Assembly: GCF_001022965.1 (NCBI RefSeq)
Contig: NZ_LECZ01000023.1
Coordinates: forward strand, 62,001 to 126,000
Direction of reading: 5' to 3'
Source of the DNA: Enterobacter genomosp. O
GTDB taxonomy: Bacteria > Pseudomonadota > Gammaproteobacteria > Enterobacterales > Enterobacteriaceae
DNA: 64,000 nt
Part shown: in pieces, positions 37,672 through 46,497 of the stretch
Position numbering within the stretch: the first letter of the stretch is position 1
Layout of the letters: the number at the start of each line of letters is the position of its first letter
The notes under the pieces: model-generated
Told to the model about the DNA's origin: nothing
Databases searched by the model: none
What the model saw: only the letters and a program-made list of their open reading frames with translations
Translations under genes and position numbers: made by a program

Positions 37672-39243
37672 ATGCTGAAAACGCTATCGATTCGTACCGG
37701 CTTGCTCTCTTTACTGGCCGTTATGACCCTTCTGCTGCTGATTGTCAGCGGCATTGGTATTTATGCTCTCACACAGAGTTCTTCTTCACTCCAGCGCATC
37801 AACCACCTTCAGGGTGAGCAGATGGTGCAGCTTAATTCGGGCTATACGCTGATCCTGCGCGCGCGCAACGAGGCGGGTCAGGCCGTCCGGATGATGGAAA
37901 TCGGCATGCTGGACGATGCAGCCAAATCGGTAAAAAACATCAATCAGGAAGTGGCCCAGGCCCAGAAAACGCTCAAAGGCGTGATCGACGGCGGCGTGGC
38001 CGACAGGCAGGGGCAGCAGCTTCTCGATAAAGTCGCGGCCAGCCTGGCGACGTATAACCAGCAGGGGATCAACCCGATGCTGAAAACCCTGAATGAACAG
38101 AGCGCGGACAGTTATTACGATCTGCTGGAGAACGCGCTGATCCCGGTGGCGAAGCAGTTTGATAACGATATGCAGGCGTTTCAGAAATGGAGCGAAGCGC
38201 GGGGTCAGGCGGAAGTGAGTGCCGTGCAGGCGAGTAAAACCCGCGTGCTGATCCTGATTATCGTTGCGGCGCTGCTGACGGCAGGCATTATCGTGTTGGC
38301 CTGGCTGGTGCTGCGCCACATGCTGCTCAAGCCGCTCTCGGCGTCGATCGCTCAACTGGAGAACGTGGCGGCGGGCGATTTAACCCATTCCCTGAATGCG
38401 CCAGCGAGCCAGGAATTTAACCGTCTCAACGCGGCGATAGAGGAGATGCGCCAGTCGCTGATGAACTCGGTTCTGCGGGTGCGTGATGCCAGCTCGCAAA
38501 TTGACACCGGCAGCCGCGAGCTGACGGCGGGGAACCGGGATCTCGCCGAGCGTACGGAATCCACCGCCACCTCGCTGGAGCAGACGGCGGCCAGCATGGA
38601 ACAGATCACCGCTACGGTGAAACTCAACGCCGATAACGCCGAGCAGGCGCACCAGCTGGCGAAGTCAGTGTCCGACACGGCCGATCACGGCAGCGAAATG
38701 GTCTGCTACGTGATTGAAAAAATGCGTGACATCTCCGGCAGCTCGGCGCGCATCGCCGACATCCTGAGCGTGATTGACGGCATTGCCTTCCAGACCAATA
38801 TTCTGGCGCTGAACGCCTCCGTGGAAGCGGCGCGCGCGGGAGAGCAGGGGCGCGGGTTTGCCGTCGTCGCCGGCGAAGTGCGAAATCTTGCCAGCCGCAG
38901 CGCCGACGCGGCGAAAGAGATCCGATCGCTTATCAGCGATTCGCAGACCCACGTTAACGAGGGCAGCGAGCTGGCCCAGCAGGCTGGCGAAACGATGGAT
39001 GAGATCGCCACAGAAGTGCTGCGCATGACCAAACTGATGCGCGAGATTGCGACCGCGTCCCAGGAGCAGAGCCGCGGTATTGAGCAGGTGAATATTGCGG
39101 TGAACCAGATGGACGAAACCGCGCAGCAGAATGCGGCGCTGGTGCAGCAATCCTCCGCCGCGACCCGCTCCCTTGAAGAGCAGTCGCGTCAGCTGATAGA
39201 AGCCATGTCATCATTCAAAGTGACGTCTCAGACCGCGGCATAA
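37672..39243 (+). CDS. Methyl-accepting chemotaxis protein without CheR/CheB tether
   Basis: A 523-residue chemoreceptor: TM1 (about 10-33), periplasmic four-helix-bundle sensor (34-190), TM2 (about 194-215), HAMP, and the signalling hairpin with IAFQTNILALNASVEAARAG at the tip. It ends FKVTSQTAA and lacks the NWETF-type pentapeptide, so it probably depends on neighbouring high-abundance receptors for efficient methylation. Ligand unknown. It sits between yjfF and fbp, which are adjacent in E. coli K-12, and it is followed by a terminator that overlaps a truncated LysR-type gene. Confidence 0.94.
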   Translation: MLKTLSIRTGLLSLLAVMTLLLLIVSGIGIYALTQSSSSLQRINHLQGEQMVQLNSGYTLILRARNEAGQAVRMMEIGMLDDAAKSVKNINQEVAQAQKTLKGVIDGGVADRQGQQLLDKVAASLATYNQQGINPMLKTLNEQSADSYYDLLENALIPVAKQFDNDMQAFQKWSEARGQAEVSAVQASKTRVLILIIVAALLTAGIIVLAWLVLRHMLLKPLSASIAQLENVAAGDLTHSLNAPASQEFNRLNAAIEEMRQSLMNSVLRVRDASSQIDTGSRELTAGNRDLAERTESTATSLEQTAASMEQITATVKLNADNAEQAHQLAKSVSDTADHGSEMVCYVIEKMRDISGSSARIADILSVIDGIAFQTNILALNASVEAARAGEQGRGFAVVAGEVRNLASRSADAAKEIRSLISDSQTHVNEGSELAQQAGETMDEIATEVLRMTKLMREIATASQEQSRGIEQVNIAVNQMDETAQQNAALVQQSSAATRSLEEQSRQLIEAMSSFKVTSQTAA

Positions 39244-39571
39244 TATTTCCCAGCCCCGGAACGTTCTGTGCCGGGGCTTTATTCCTCGCGGAATTAACTG
39301 CCGCAATATTATCGTGAATATCGCCCATTAATATTTCCAGTGAGCTGGTTAAGGCTAACGCTTTTTCAGTCGGCTCAAGATATAAACCCTTGCGGAAAAA
39401 TAACGGCTCATCAAACAGCTGATTAAAGCGCTTCAGGGCCAGACTCACCGCCGGGCGAGACATATCGAGGCGCACAGAGGCTTTTGCCATGCTGCCGCAG
39501 CGGACGATTTCAATAAATACAGGGATAAGATTTAAATCAATACCGGTAGTAGCACGAGAATAATTTTTCAT
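39215..39571 (-). CDS. Truncated LysR-type regulator (DNA-binding part only)
   Basis: 118 residues beginning MKNYSRATTGIDLNLIPVFIE. Residues about 10-75 form a LysR helix-turn-helix (SMAKASVRLDMSRPAVSLALKRFNQLFDEPLF) plus the start of the linker helix (LEILMGDIHDNIAAV). The effector-binding domain of about 200 residues is missing. The last 25 or so codons are an unrelated tail read from the chemoreceptor terminator and the chemoreceptor's own 3' end. This looks like a regulator cut off by a rearrangement; it may still bind DNA, or be a pseudogene. GGAG lies 11 bases before the ATG. Confidence 0.7.
   Translation of the reverse strand: MKNYSRATTGIDLNLIPVFIEIVRCGSMAKASVRLDMSRPAVSLALKRFNQLFDEPLFFRKGLYLEPTEKALALTSSLEILMGDIHDNIAAVNSARNKAPAQNVPGLGNIMPRSETSL
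39252..39283 (+). terminator. Terminator of the second chemoreceptor gene
   Basis: Stem AGCCCCGG / CCGGGGCT (39252-39259, 39271-39278) followed by TTATT. It lies inside the reading frame of the truncated LysR gene on the other strand. Confidence 0.8.
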
Positions 39572-39687
39572 TGCGGTTCTGCTCCAGGAAATATCTGTCA
39601 AACTGTTATGGAAATAATGCAGGAGCAGTGGTGAATATTAAAGCGTGTTTTTTATAAACACTTATACGGTAAAATATATAAATGACC

Positions 39688-39710
39688 AGGGGAGCCAGAA
39701 CGGCTCCCCT
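39688..39710 (-). terminator. Probable terminator of fbp
   Basis: Stem AGGGGAGCC / GGCTCCCCT with a 5-base loop, 11 bases beyond the fbp stop. On the minus strand it is followed by an AT-rich but not pure T stretch. Confidence 0.65.
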
Positions 39711-39721
39711 GAAGAAAGGTA

Positions 39722-40720
39722 CTACGCGTCCGGGTACTCACGGATAAAACGTTCTACGTCTTCAACCATATGGTTGTTGCCGACGAAGAATGAACGACGC
39801 TGGTGAAGGCTTTCCGGCACGATATCCAGAATACGCTCTTTACCGTCGCTCGCCTTGCCGCCCGCCTGCTCGGCGAGGAACGCCATCGGGTTGCATTCGT
39901 ACAGCAGGCGCAGCTTTCCGTCCGGGTGGCTTGCGGTGCTTGGATAGAGGTAGATACCGCCTTTCAGCAGGTTACGGTGGAAATCCGCGACCAGAGAGCC
40001 AATATAGCGGGACGTGTAAGGGCGCTGCGTCGCTTTATCTTCTTCCTGGCAGAATTTGATGTACTTCTTCACGCCGTTCGGGAAGCGGATGTAGTTGCCT
40101 TCGTTGATGGAGTAGGTGTTGCCCTTCTCCGGGAAGCGCATGCGTTCCTGGCTCAGACAGAAAACGCCCAGTGAAGGATCGTACGTAAAGGCGTGAACCC
40201 CGCACCCGGTGGTGTACACCAGCATGGTGGAGGAGCCATATACGACGTAACCAGCAGCCACCTGATTAATGCCCGGCTGCAGGAAATCTTCTTCTGTCAC
40301 CGGCGTGCCAACAGGCGTGACGCGGCGGTAGATGGAGAAAATGGTACCGACAGAAACGTTAACGTCGATGTTTGAGGAGCCGTCGAGCGGATCCATCAGC
40401 ACAACGTATTTCGCGTGTTCACACCCTTCGAAAACAACAATTTCATCTTCTTCTTCGGAGGCGATACCCGCAACGATGTCGCGCGCGCGCAGTGCAGCTT
40501 TCAGTTTTTCATTTGCGAACAGATCGAGTTTCTGCTGAACCTCGCCCTGAACGTTCTCGGCACCGCTGGCACCCAGGATATCGACCAGACCGGCCTTGTT
40601 GATATCACGGTGGATGATCTTAGCGCCCAGCTTTATTGCCGACAGCAAAGCAGTGAGTTCACCGGTAGCATGAGAGAACTCGTGCTGCTTTTCGACAATA
40701 AATTCACCTAACGTTTTCAT
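39722..40720 (-). CDS. fbp: Class 1 fructose-1,6-bisphosphatase
   Basis: Key gluconeogenic phosphatase, making fructose-6-phosphate; inhibited by AMP in the family. The 332 residues from [20 protein letters not shown] equal E. coli Fbp. The metal/substrate motif [13 protein letters not shown] and the substrate-binding [13 protein letters not shown] segment are intact. The ATG at 40720 was chosen by homology and an AGGGAAAG upstream. It is divergent from mpl over 196 bases. Confidence 0.97.
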   Translation of the reverse strand: MKTLGEFIVEKQHEFSHATGELTALLSAIKLGAKIIHRDINKAGLVDILGASGAENVQGEVQQKLDLFANEKLKAALRARDIVAGIASEEEDEIVVFEGCEHAKYVVLMDPLDGSSNIDVNVSVGTIFSIYRRVTPVGTPVTEEDFLQPGINQVAAGYVVYGSSTMLVYTTGCGVHAFTYDPSLGVFCLSQERMRFPEKGNTYSINEGNYIRFPNGVKKYIKFCQEEDKATQRPYTSRYIGSLVADFHRNLLKGGIYLYPSTASHPDGKLRLLYECNPMAFLAEQAGGKASDGKERILDIVPESLHQRRSFFVGNNHMVEDVERFIREYPDA

Positions 40721-40916
40721 AACACTTTCCCTGCATCTTTGTGAGTAGAGCGATTTATGTTCACTAAAACGACTAAAGCCCAACAATCTTAACAAACATT
40801 CAAATAGTAGCGCAGAGGTGAATCGCGCCAGCAGGATACGGATTTTCCTGAAATGCGTTTCACACCCGCTGACATGTGAGTAAAATGTGCGCCACATTGA
40901 AGAAGGATAGTGACGT

Positions 40917-42296
40917 ATGCGCATTCATATATTGGGGATTTGTGGCACTTTCATGGGCGGACTGGCAATGCTGGCGCGCTCGCTGGGCCACGAAGTGACA
41001 GGTTCGGACGCCAATGTGTATCCGCCAATGAGCACGCTTCTGGAAAAGCAGGGCATCTCTTTAATTCAGGGCTACGATGCCAGCCAGCTGGATCCCGAGC
41101 CGGATCTGGTGATCATTGGCAACGCCATGACCCGCGGCAATCCGTGCGTCGAGGCGGTACTGGAACGCAATATTCCGTTCATGTCCGGCCCGCAGTGGCT
41201 GCATGATTTCGTGCTGCGCGACCGCTGGGTGATTGCCGTAGCCGGCACGCACGGCAAAACGACCACCGCCGGGATGGCCACCTGGATCCTCGAAGCCTGC
41301 GGCTACAAGCCGGGCTTTGTGATCGGCGGCGTACCGGGCAACTTTGACGTTTCTGCCCGCCTGGGAGACAGCCCGTTCTTCGTGATCGAAGCCGACGAGT
41401 ATGACTGCGCGTTCTTCGACAAACGCTCCAAATTCGTCCATTACTGCCCGCGGACGCTGATCCTCAACAACCTTGAGTTCGACCATGCGGATATCTTTGA
41501 CGATCTGAAAGCCATTCAGAAGCAGTTCCACCACCTGGTGCGCATTGTGCCGGGCCAGGGACGCATCATCCTGCCGGAAAACGACATCAACCTGAAACAG
41601 ACCCTGGCAATGGGCTGCTGGAGCGAGCAGGAGCTGGTGGGCGAGCAGGGCCACTGGCAGGCGAAGAAGCTCAACGCCGATGCCTCCGAGTGGGAAGTGC
41701 TGCTCGACGGTGAAAAAGTGGGTGAGGTGAAGTGGGGCCTGGTGGGCGAACACAACATGCACAACGGGCTGATGGCCATTGCTGCCGCACGCCACGTGGG
41801 CGTTCTGCCTGCGGATGCAGCGAATGCGCTGGGCTCGTTTATCAATGCCCGTCGCCGCCTGGAGCTGCGCGGTGAAGCCCACGGCGTCACGGTGTACGAC
41901 GATTTCGCGCACCACCCAACGGCGATTCTGGCGACGCTTGCGGCTCTGCGCGGCAAAGTCGGCGGTACCGCGCGCATTCTGGCGGTGCTGGAACCGCGCT
42001 CGAACACCATGAAGATGGGCATCTGCAAAGACGATCTCGCGCCGTCATTAGGACGCGCCGACGAGGTCTTCCTGCTGCAGCCGCAGCATATTCCGTGGCA
42101 GGTGGCGGAAGTGGCCGATGCCTGCATTCAGCCTGCGCACTGGAGTGCGGATGTGGATGTGCTCGCGGATATGGTCGTGAAAGCGGCCCAGCCCGGTGAC
42201 CATATTCTGGTCATGAGCAACGGCGGTTTCGGTGGGATCCATCAGAAGCTGCTGGACGGTCTGGCGAAGAAAGCGGAAGCGGCCGCCGACGCGTAA
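40917..42296 (+). CDS. mpl: UDP-N-acetylmuramate:L-alanyl-gamma-D-glutamyl-meso-diaminopimelate ligase
   Basis: Murein-recycling ligase that reattaches the recovered tripeptide to UDP-MurNAc. The 459 residues match E. coli (457). The Mur-ligase layout is clear: N-terminal UDP-binding domain ([19 protein letters not shown]), central ATPase with [10 protein letters not shown] and [16 protein letters not shown], and C-terminal domain with [25 protein letters not shown] precedes the ATG. Confidence 0.97.
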   Translation: MRIHILGICGTFMGGLAMLARSLGHEVTGSDANVYPPMSTLLEKQGISLIQGYDASQLDPEPDLVIIGNAMTRGNPCVEAVLERNIPFMSGPQWLHDFVLRDRWVIAVAGTHGKTTTAGMATWILEACGYKPGFVIGGVPGNFDVSARLGDSPFFVIEADEYDCAFFDKRSKFVHYCPRTLILNNLEFDHADIFDDLKAIQKQFHHLVRIVPGQGRIILPENDINLKQTLAMGCWSEQELVGEQGHWQAKKLNADASEWEVLLDGEKVGEVKWGLVGEHNMHNGLMAIAAARHVGVLPADAANALGSFINARRRLELRGEAHGVTVYDDFAHHPTAILATLAALRGKVGGTARILAVLEPRSNTMKMGICKDDLAPSLGRADEVFLLQPQHIPWQVAEVADACIQPAHWSADVDVLADMVVKAAQPGDHILVMSNGGFGGIHQKLLDGLAKKAEAAADA

Positions 42297-42298
42297 AA

Positions 42299-42332
42299 AA
42301 AAGCCCGGTGGCGCTGACGCTTACCGGGCTTA
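42299..42332 (+). terminator. Terminator / REP-like hairpin after mpl
   Basis: A-run, then stem AAGCCCGGT / ACCGGGCTT around a REP-like loop (GGCGCTGACGCTT), then TACTTT. It begins right after the mpl stop codon. Confidence 0.8.
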
Positions 42333-42346
42333 CTTTCCCGTGTTTT

Positions 42347-42385
42347 CTCCCTCGCCCCTCCGGGGAGAGGGCCGGGGTGAGGGGA
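42347..42385. repeat. GC-rich palindromic intergenic repeat (CCCTCTCCC family), copy 3
   Basis: CTCCCTCGCCCCTCCGGGG followed by AGAGGGCCGGGGTGAGGGG; a somewhat decayed left arm. It lies between convergent mpl and yjgA. Confidence 0.65.
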
Positions 42386-42390
42386 ACAGA

Positions 42391-42942
42391 TTACTCTTCG
42401 TTCTCAGACAGCTCGCGCAGATACTGGAAAATCAGGCGCGCAGACTTCGGCGGCTTATTCCCTTCTTTCTCTTTCTTCGCGTTGCGGATCAAGGAACGCA
42501 GCTGCTGGCGGTCGGCATCCGGCCACAGGTTCAGCACTTCCGGTACGGCATCATCACCCTGTTCAATCAGGCGATCGCGGATCTGCTCAAGCTTATGGAA
42601 AAACGCCACCTGCTGGTTGTGACGGTTTTTCAGCTTGTCCAGCGCCTGGCGGATCGGATCGACGTCGCGCTGACGCAGCATTTTCCCGATAAGCTGAAGC
42701 TGGCGACGACGGCCTTCTTTTTTGATTTTCTGTGCCAGTTCAATGGCATCACGCAGATCCTGGTCGAGCGGGATCTTATCCAGCGCGTTTTTACCCAGTT
42801 CTACCATTTCCGCGCCAAGCTGTTTTAACTCTTCGGCGTCACGTTTAATTTCACTTTTACTGACCCAGATGATCTCATCATCTTCGTCTTCGATGTCATC
42901 ACCGGGAACGTCGTCGAGCCAGTCTTCGGGCTGCTTAGTCAT
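42391..42942 (-). CDS. darP: Ribosome-associated 50S maturation factor DarP (YjgA)
   Basis: A 183-residue protein of the YjgA/DUF615 family, the same length as E. coli DarP, which assists late 50S assembly near the peptidyl-transferase centre. It has an acidic N-terminus ([21 protein letters not shown] split across residues 3-22) and long basic helices ([31 protein letters not shown]). AGGAGCCTGAC precedes the ATG. Confidence 0.94.
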   Translation of the reverse strand: MTKQPEDWLDDVPGDDIEDEDDEIIWVSKSEIKRDAEELKQLGAEMVELGKNALDKIPLDQDLRDAIELAQKIKKEGRRRQLQLIGKMLRQRDVDPIRQALDKLKNRHNQQVAFFHKLEQIRDRLIEQGDDAVPEVLNLWPDADRQQLRSLIRNAKKEKEGNKPPKSARLIFQYLRELSENEE

Positions 42943-43037
42943 GTCAGGCTCCTTAAAAAAAGAGGCTAATGTTACCAGTTAAGACGCGCACTGAAAAACG
43001 GTTCTCTGTTAGACTTCAGATAACTCTCTCTTACAGT

Positions 43038-44390
43038 ATGGCATTTGCGATGAAAGTAACCTCACAAGTTGAAGCGCAGCGTAAGATTCTGGAAGAAGCC
43101 GTCTCCACCGCGCTGATGCTTGCTTCAGAAAAATCAGATGGCGCCGAAGTGGCGGTCAGCAAAACCACCGGCATTAGCGTGAGTACCCGCTATGGCGAAG
43201 TGGAGAATGTTGAATTCAACAGCGATGGCGCGCTGGGGATCACGGTCTATCACCAGAATCGCAAAGGCAGTGCGTCATCCACCGATCTCAGTCCAGATGC
43301 CATCGCCCGTACGGTGCAGGCGGCGCTGGATATTGCCCGTTACACCTCGCCGGATCCTTACGCAGGCGTGGCGGATAAAGATCTGCTGGCGTTTGACGCG
43401 CCGGATCTCGATCTGTTCCACCCGGCGGAGGTCACGCCGGATGAAGCCATTGAGCTGGCCGCGCGTGCCGAGCAGGCGTCTTTGCAGGCTGACAAGCGCA
43501 TCACCAATACCGAAGGCGGCAGCTTTAACAGCCACTACGGCATCAAAGTGTTCGGCAACAGCCACGGCATGCTGCAGGGCTACTGCTCCACCCGCCACTC
43601 GCTCTCCAGCTGCGTCATCGCTGAAGAGAACGGCGACATGGAGCGTGACTACGCCTACACCATTGGCCGCGCGCTGGGGGATTTACAGTCTCCGGAGTGG
43701 GTGGGTAAAGAGTGCGCCGAGCGCACGCTGTCTCGCCTGTCGCCGCGTAAACTCTCCACCATGAAAGCCCCGGTCATTTTTGCTAATGAAGTGGCAACCG
43801 GCCTGTTTGGTCATCTGGTGGGCGCTATCGCGGGCGGCTCGGTGTACCGTAAATCGACCTTCCTGCTCGACTCGCTGGGCAAGCAGATCCTGCCGGAATG
43901 GCTGACCATCGAAGAGCATCCGCATCTGCTGAAAGGGCTGGCCTCCACGCCGTTCGACAGCGAAGGCGTGCGCACCGAGCGTCGCGATATCATCAAAGAC
44001 GGCGTGCTGACCCAGTGGCTGTTGACCAACTACTCCGCGCGCAAGCTGGGGCTGAAAAGCACCGGTCACGCGGGCGGAATCCATAACTGGCGGATTGCCG
44101 GCCAGGGCCTCAACTTTGAGCAGATGCTGAAAGAGATGGGTACCGGTCTGGTGGTGACCGAGCTGATGGGGCAGGGCGTAAGCGGCATTACCGGCGACTA
44201 CTCTCGCGGTGCGGCGGGCTTCTGGGTGGAAAACGGCGAAATCCAGTATCCGGTGAGCGAAATTACGATTGCGGGTAACCTGAAGGACATGTGGCGCAAC
44301 ATCGTTACGGTCGGTAACGATATTGAAACACGTAGCAATATACAGTGTGGTTCAGTTCTTCTGCCCGAAATGAAAATTGCGGGTCAATAA
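43038..44390 (+). CDS. pmbA: Metalloprotease subunit TldE (PmbA)
   Basis: Subunit of the TldD/TldE heterodimeric protease, required for maturing microcin B17 and degrading unfolded peptides such as CcdA. The 450 residues from [21 protein letters not shown] equal E. coli. Conserved features include [16 protein letters not shown] and [21 protein letters not shown]; the metal-binding HExxxH lies in TldD, not here. The 23 upstream in-frame codons are unconserved. The gene is divergent from yjgA. Confidence 0.95.
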   Translation: MAFAMKVTSQVEAQRKILEEAVSTALMLASEKSDGAEVAVSKTTGISVSTRYGEVENVEFNSDGALGITVYHQNRKGSASSTDLSPDAIARTVQAALDIARYTSPDPYAGVADKDLLAFDAPDLDLFHPAEVTPDEAIELAARAEQASLQADKRITNTEGGSFNSHYGIKVFGNSHGMLQGYCSTRHSLSSCVIAEENGDMERDYAYTIGRALGDLQSPEWVGKECAERTLSRLSPRKLSTMKAPVIFANEVATGLFGHLVGAIAGGSVYRKSTFLLDSLGKQILPEWLTIEEHPHLLKGLASTPFDSEGVRTERRDIIKDGVLTQWLLTNYSARKLGLKSTGHAGGIHNWRIAGQGLNFEQMLKEMGTGLVVTELMGQGVSGITGDYSRGAAGFWVENGEIQYPVSEITIAGNLKDMWRNIVTVGNDIETRSNIQCGSVLLPEMKIAGQ

Positions 44391-44428
44391 AGATAGCGTT
44401 TTGTTAATAATAAAAAAGGAAGTGAGCA

Positions 44429-44815
44429 ATGCGTAAACACCTGTTAGCGATCGTCGCAGCTTCAACGCTGGTTCTTGGCTCTTCTGCGTTTGCTGCCGAT
44501 CTTGAAGACGACATGGGCATCCTCGGTCAAAACCTGAAGGTGGTGCAGAAAACGGACAATGCGGCTGAAATGAAAGACGCACTGACCAAAATGCGTGAAG
44601 CGGCGCTGGACGCGCAAAAAGCGACGCCGCCAAAGCTGGAAAGCAAAGCGGCAGACAGTGCAGAGATGAAAGACTACCGCCACGGCTTTGACGTGCTGGT
44701 CGGCCAGATCGACGGCGCGCTGAAGCTTGCCAACGAAGGTAAAGTGAAAGAAGCCCAGGCGGCGGCCGAGCAGTTTGTGACTACGCGCAACACGTATCAT
44801 AAAAAGTATCGTTAA
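44429..44815 (+). CDS. cybC: Soluble cytochrome b562
   Basis: Periplasmic four-helix-bundle haem protein, 128 residues with a 22-residue signal peptide (ending SSAFA) and a mature chain starting ADLEDDM. The axial haem ligands are present: Met29 (Met7 of the mature chain) and His124 (His102 mature) in YHKKYR. Many E. coli K-12 strains carry a disrupted copy; this one is complete. GGAAGTGAGCA precedes the ATG, and a strong hairpin follows. Confidence 0.96.
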   Translation: MRKHLLAIVAASTLVLGSSAFAADLEDDMGILGQNLKVVQKTDNAAEMKDALTKMREAALDAQKATPPKLESKAADSAEMKDYRHGFDVLVGQIDGALKLANEGKVKEAQAAAEQFVTTRNTYHKKYR

Positions 44816-44847
44816 TTGGGTGCCTGAGCTGTACGTCCTTTCTCCGT

Positions 44848-44883
44848 ATGCGGGGGCGCGCATTACGCGCCCCCGCATCTTTG
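44848..44883. terminator. Terminator after cybC
   Basis: Perfect 13-bp stem ATGCGGGGGCGCG / CGCGCCCCCGCAT with a CATTA loop, then CTTTG. It separates cybC from the convergent hok-type gene and may end both. Confidence 0.8.
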
Positions 44884-44887
44884 CTCC

Positions 44888-45043
44888 CTACCGGTCGGAG
44901 CGACACTCCATTCGCGCTGTCACTTCAAGCGAGCCGTTTCGAAAACGGATCTCGCACAGTGTTTTCCTCGTCACCAGCGTTAAGATGATTATCGTCAAAG
45001 AAATAATCATCAAAACCCCGATACTTGGGTTTCTGCGTTTCAT
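44888..45043 (-). CDS. Hok/Gef-family type I toxin
   Basis: A 51-residue peptide beginning MKRRNPSIGVLMIISL. One membrane helix (about 8-25) is followed by TLVTRKTLCEIRFRNG, the hallmark Hok/Gef segment (compare ALVTRKDLCEVHIRTG of HokC), and a short C-terminal part SLEVTARMECRSDR. Hok peptides depolarise the inner membrane and are normally silenced by an antisense Sok RNA. AAGGAGG lies five bases before the ATG. It lies between cybC and the sugar-acid operon, running opposite to both. The peptide looks intact; toxicity is inferred from the family only. Confidence 0.85.
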   Translation of the reverse strand: MKRRNPSIGVLMIISLTIIILTLVTRKTLCEIRFRNGSLEVTARMECRSDR

Positions 45044-45059
45044 GGATGCCTCCTTGCTT

Positions 45060-45200
45060 TAAAGCGGGCGAGGTAGCAAACATCACGTGGCTAGACGTGT
45101 CGTTTACAGCCCCGTCCTGATTTACATTCAGGTAGGGGCTTTCCACTTTCCGTCCCATGCCTGAGACGGTCAGTCTCAAGCACCCGTCGCCACTCTAGCG
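45060..45200 (+). ncRNA. Probable Sok-type antisense RNA / mok leader region
   Basis: Upstream of the toxin the leader can fold into an AGCCCC...CTGA / TCAG...GGGGCT hairpin (about 45108-45140) and a TGAGAC / GTCTCA hairpin (about 45161-45178), the arrangement seen in hok mRNA leaders. On the minus strand a reading frame overlaps the toxin start out of frame (to 44925), as a mok-like leader might. The antisense promoter and ends were not resolved. The rest of the gap to 45479 holds a DnaA-type 9-mer (45219-45227), a CRP-like site and a palindrome. Confidence 0.4.
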
Positions 45201-45344
45201 AATCCCCATAAGAAAACCTTATCCACATCACATTTCTACGAGCCCGCTCGGAAACTTTTCCACTCTGCTTGCCTGTTTATTGCCGCTTAATAGCGTGACA
45301 TTCATCACGCAAATACAGCGATTTATCCAGATTCAGCGCATTTA

Positions 45345-45360
45345 TGTGGCACAGATCACT
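45345..45360. promoter_or_regulatory. CRP site candidate for the sugar-acid operon
   Basis: TGTGG-CACAGA-TCACT, with A immediately before and GATCAC in the right half, fits the CRP consensus TGTGA-N6-TCACA at eight of ten positions. It lies 13 bases before the 20-bp palindrome. Confidence 0.55.
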
Positions 45361-45373
45361 GCTGCGGCTCGCC

Positions 45374-45393
45374 TTTCCACTTCGAAGTGGAAA
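45374..45393. promoter_or_regulatory. Perfect 20-bp palindrome, operator candidate
   Basis: TTTCCACTTCGAAGTGGAAA is a perfect palindrome 86 bases before the first gene of the operon. The operon-encoded PRD regulator is the most likely ligand. Confidence 0.65.
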
Positions 45394-45479
45394 ACAACTC
45401 GCTACAAACAATTCCCCCCCAACGTTAGTTTTATTCCAGAGCCATTAACGGGGTAAGACCAGTGATTAACGGAGCGGTA

Positions 45480-45800
45480 ATGAACGACGTTGGGGAACAG
45501 GCAGTGCAAACAGAGCAGCTCGCGAACACTATGCTGCAGCAGGTTTATGCCCTGCTGGCCCGGCACGACATCATCCCCAATGCAGTACAGGAACAGATGC
45601 TGACCTCCCACGTTCGCGCAATGGCGCACCGGTCCGTGACCGGCGAGCCGCTGCCGGAGGTTGAAGCGGAACTGTTCGACGAAATTTCACCGGATTCAAT
45701 GCGGCTGGCACGTGAAGTGGTAGCGCAGTTTGGCAACCTTCCTGATGAAGAGGCCTGGCTGCTCTCCGTTCACTTTGAAGTCGCGAAAGACAACCTTTAA
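45480..45800 (+). CDS. Small PRD-domain protein (EF_0829/AHA_3910-type family)
   Basis: A 106-residue protein beginning MNDVGEQAVQTEQL that consists of a single PTS-regulation-like domain, with conserved histidines in LTSHVRAMAHRS and LSVHFEVAKD. PRDs are phosphorylated by PTS proteins on histidine and tune regulators; here the domain stands alone, so it could modulate the large regulator downstream. GGAG lies before the ATG; a GTG at 45462 in frame is an alternative. First gene of the operon. Automatic pipelines sometimes mislabel this family as glycine dehydrogenase. Confidence 0.8.
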   Translation: MNDVGEQAVQTEQLANTMLQQVYALLARHDIIPNAVQEQMLTSHVRAMAHRSVTGEPLPEVEAELFDEISPDSMRLAREVVAQFGNLPDEEAWLLSVHFEVAKDNL

Positions 45801-45810
45801 GGAGCAACAC

Positions 45811-46173
45811 ATGGAACAGATTACAGTCGTGATTGGCGATCGCCTGGGTAAAGGTCAGAAAGTGGCTGCGGGTGTGGAAAAAGCAGGTGGACGCGCGGTT
45901 GTCGTACCGGGTATGGCAGCCGATATGAAGCTCGGCGACATGATGAAAGCGGAAAACGCCACCTTTGGCATCTCCTTCTGCGGCAGCGGCGGCGCGGGTG
46001 CTATCACCGCGCAAACCAAATATGGCTACAAAGCCAAATACGGCATGCGTTCCGTGGAAGAGGGCGTGACCGCCATCAACGAAGGCTGCAACGTGCTGGG
46101 CTTTGGCTTTATGGATAAAGAAGAGCTGGGCGAGCGTCTGGTACAGGCGTGGCAGAAGAAATACGGCGCATAA
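45811..46173 (+). CDS. SFCGS-family glycine-rich protein
   Basis: 120 residues starting MEQITVVIGDRLGKGQKVAAG. The signature ISFCGSGGAGAIT contains C57, followed by KYGYKAKYGMRSVEEGV and NVLGFGFMDKEELGERLV. It is cytoplasmic with no membrane helix. The size, alpha/beta pattern and lone cysteine after a beta strand recall PTS IIB domains, but that is an inference from the pattern. It is separated from the PRD gene by 10 bases with AAGGAG before the ATG. The family is uncharacterised and always found in clusters like this one, as far as I recall. Confidence 0.78.
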   Translation: MEQITVVIGDRLGKGQKVAAGVEKAGGRAVVVPGMAADMKLGDMMKAENATFGISFCGSGGAGAITAQTKYGYKAKYGMRSVEEGVTAINEGCNVLGFGFMDKEELGERLVQAWQKKYGA

Positions 46174-46175
46174 GC

Positions 46176-46475
46176 ATGAAAGAACAGTTCACAACCACGG
46201 TGAGAGTGAAGGGCAAAGGCGACGCCAAAGCGCGCGCTTTTGCCGACGCGCTCAACCACGTTCAGGCCGCGGTGATGAAAGCCTCACCGCATATCTTACT
46301 GCGTATTGAGCCACAGGATGTGCAGGTCGTTCAGGCGCAAGAAGCGGTGCGAAAAGAAGCCTTTCTGTTCTTCTTTTTGCGCCGGGAAAGACGCACCTAC
46401 AGCGTGGAGCTGGATGTGACCGTCAACGTGACCGCTATCAATCTTGACCAGGTGGATTTCGTCACGCAACGCTGA
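46176..46475 (+). CDS. DUF4312-family protein
   Basis: 99 residues beginning MKEQFTTTVRVKGKGDAKAR. A beta-alpha-beta pattern with a central segment QEAVRKEAFLFFFLRRERRTYSVELDVTVNV. No signal peptide. It starts two bases after the preceding stop, so it is tightly coupled. Function unknown; conserved co-occurrence with the SFCGS, DUF4311 and DUF4310 genes points to one complex or transport unit. Confidence 0.75.
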   Translation: MKEQFTTTVRVKGKGDAKARAFADALNHVQAAVMKASPHILLRIEPQDVQVVQAQEAVRKEAFLFFFLRRERRTYSVELDVTVNVTAINLDQVDFVTQR

Positions 46476-46497
46476 TTATTCATAAAAGGGCAGACTG

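Noticed and set aside
44820..45062. An 80-codon plus-strand open frame after cybC
   Set aside because: It overlaps the cybC terminator and is the complement of the Hok-type gene, which has the better ribosome binding site and a family signature.
45345..45361. Possible sigma-54 promoter (TGGCAC...CTGC) before the sugar-acid operon
   Set aside because: The GG and GC elements are 11 bases apart rather than 10, and the operon's regulator lacks the AAA+ domain needed to activate sigma-54. The same bases fit a CRP site better.
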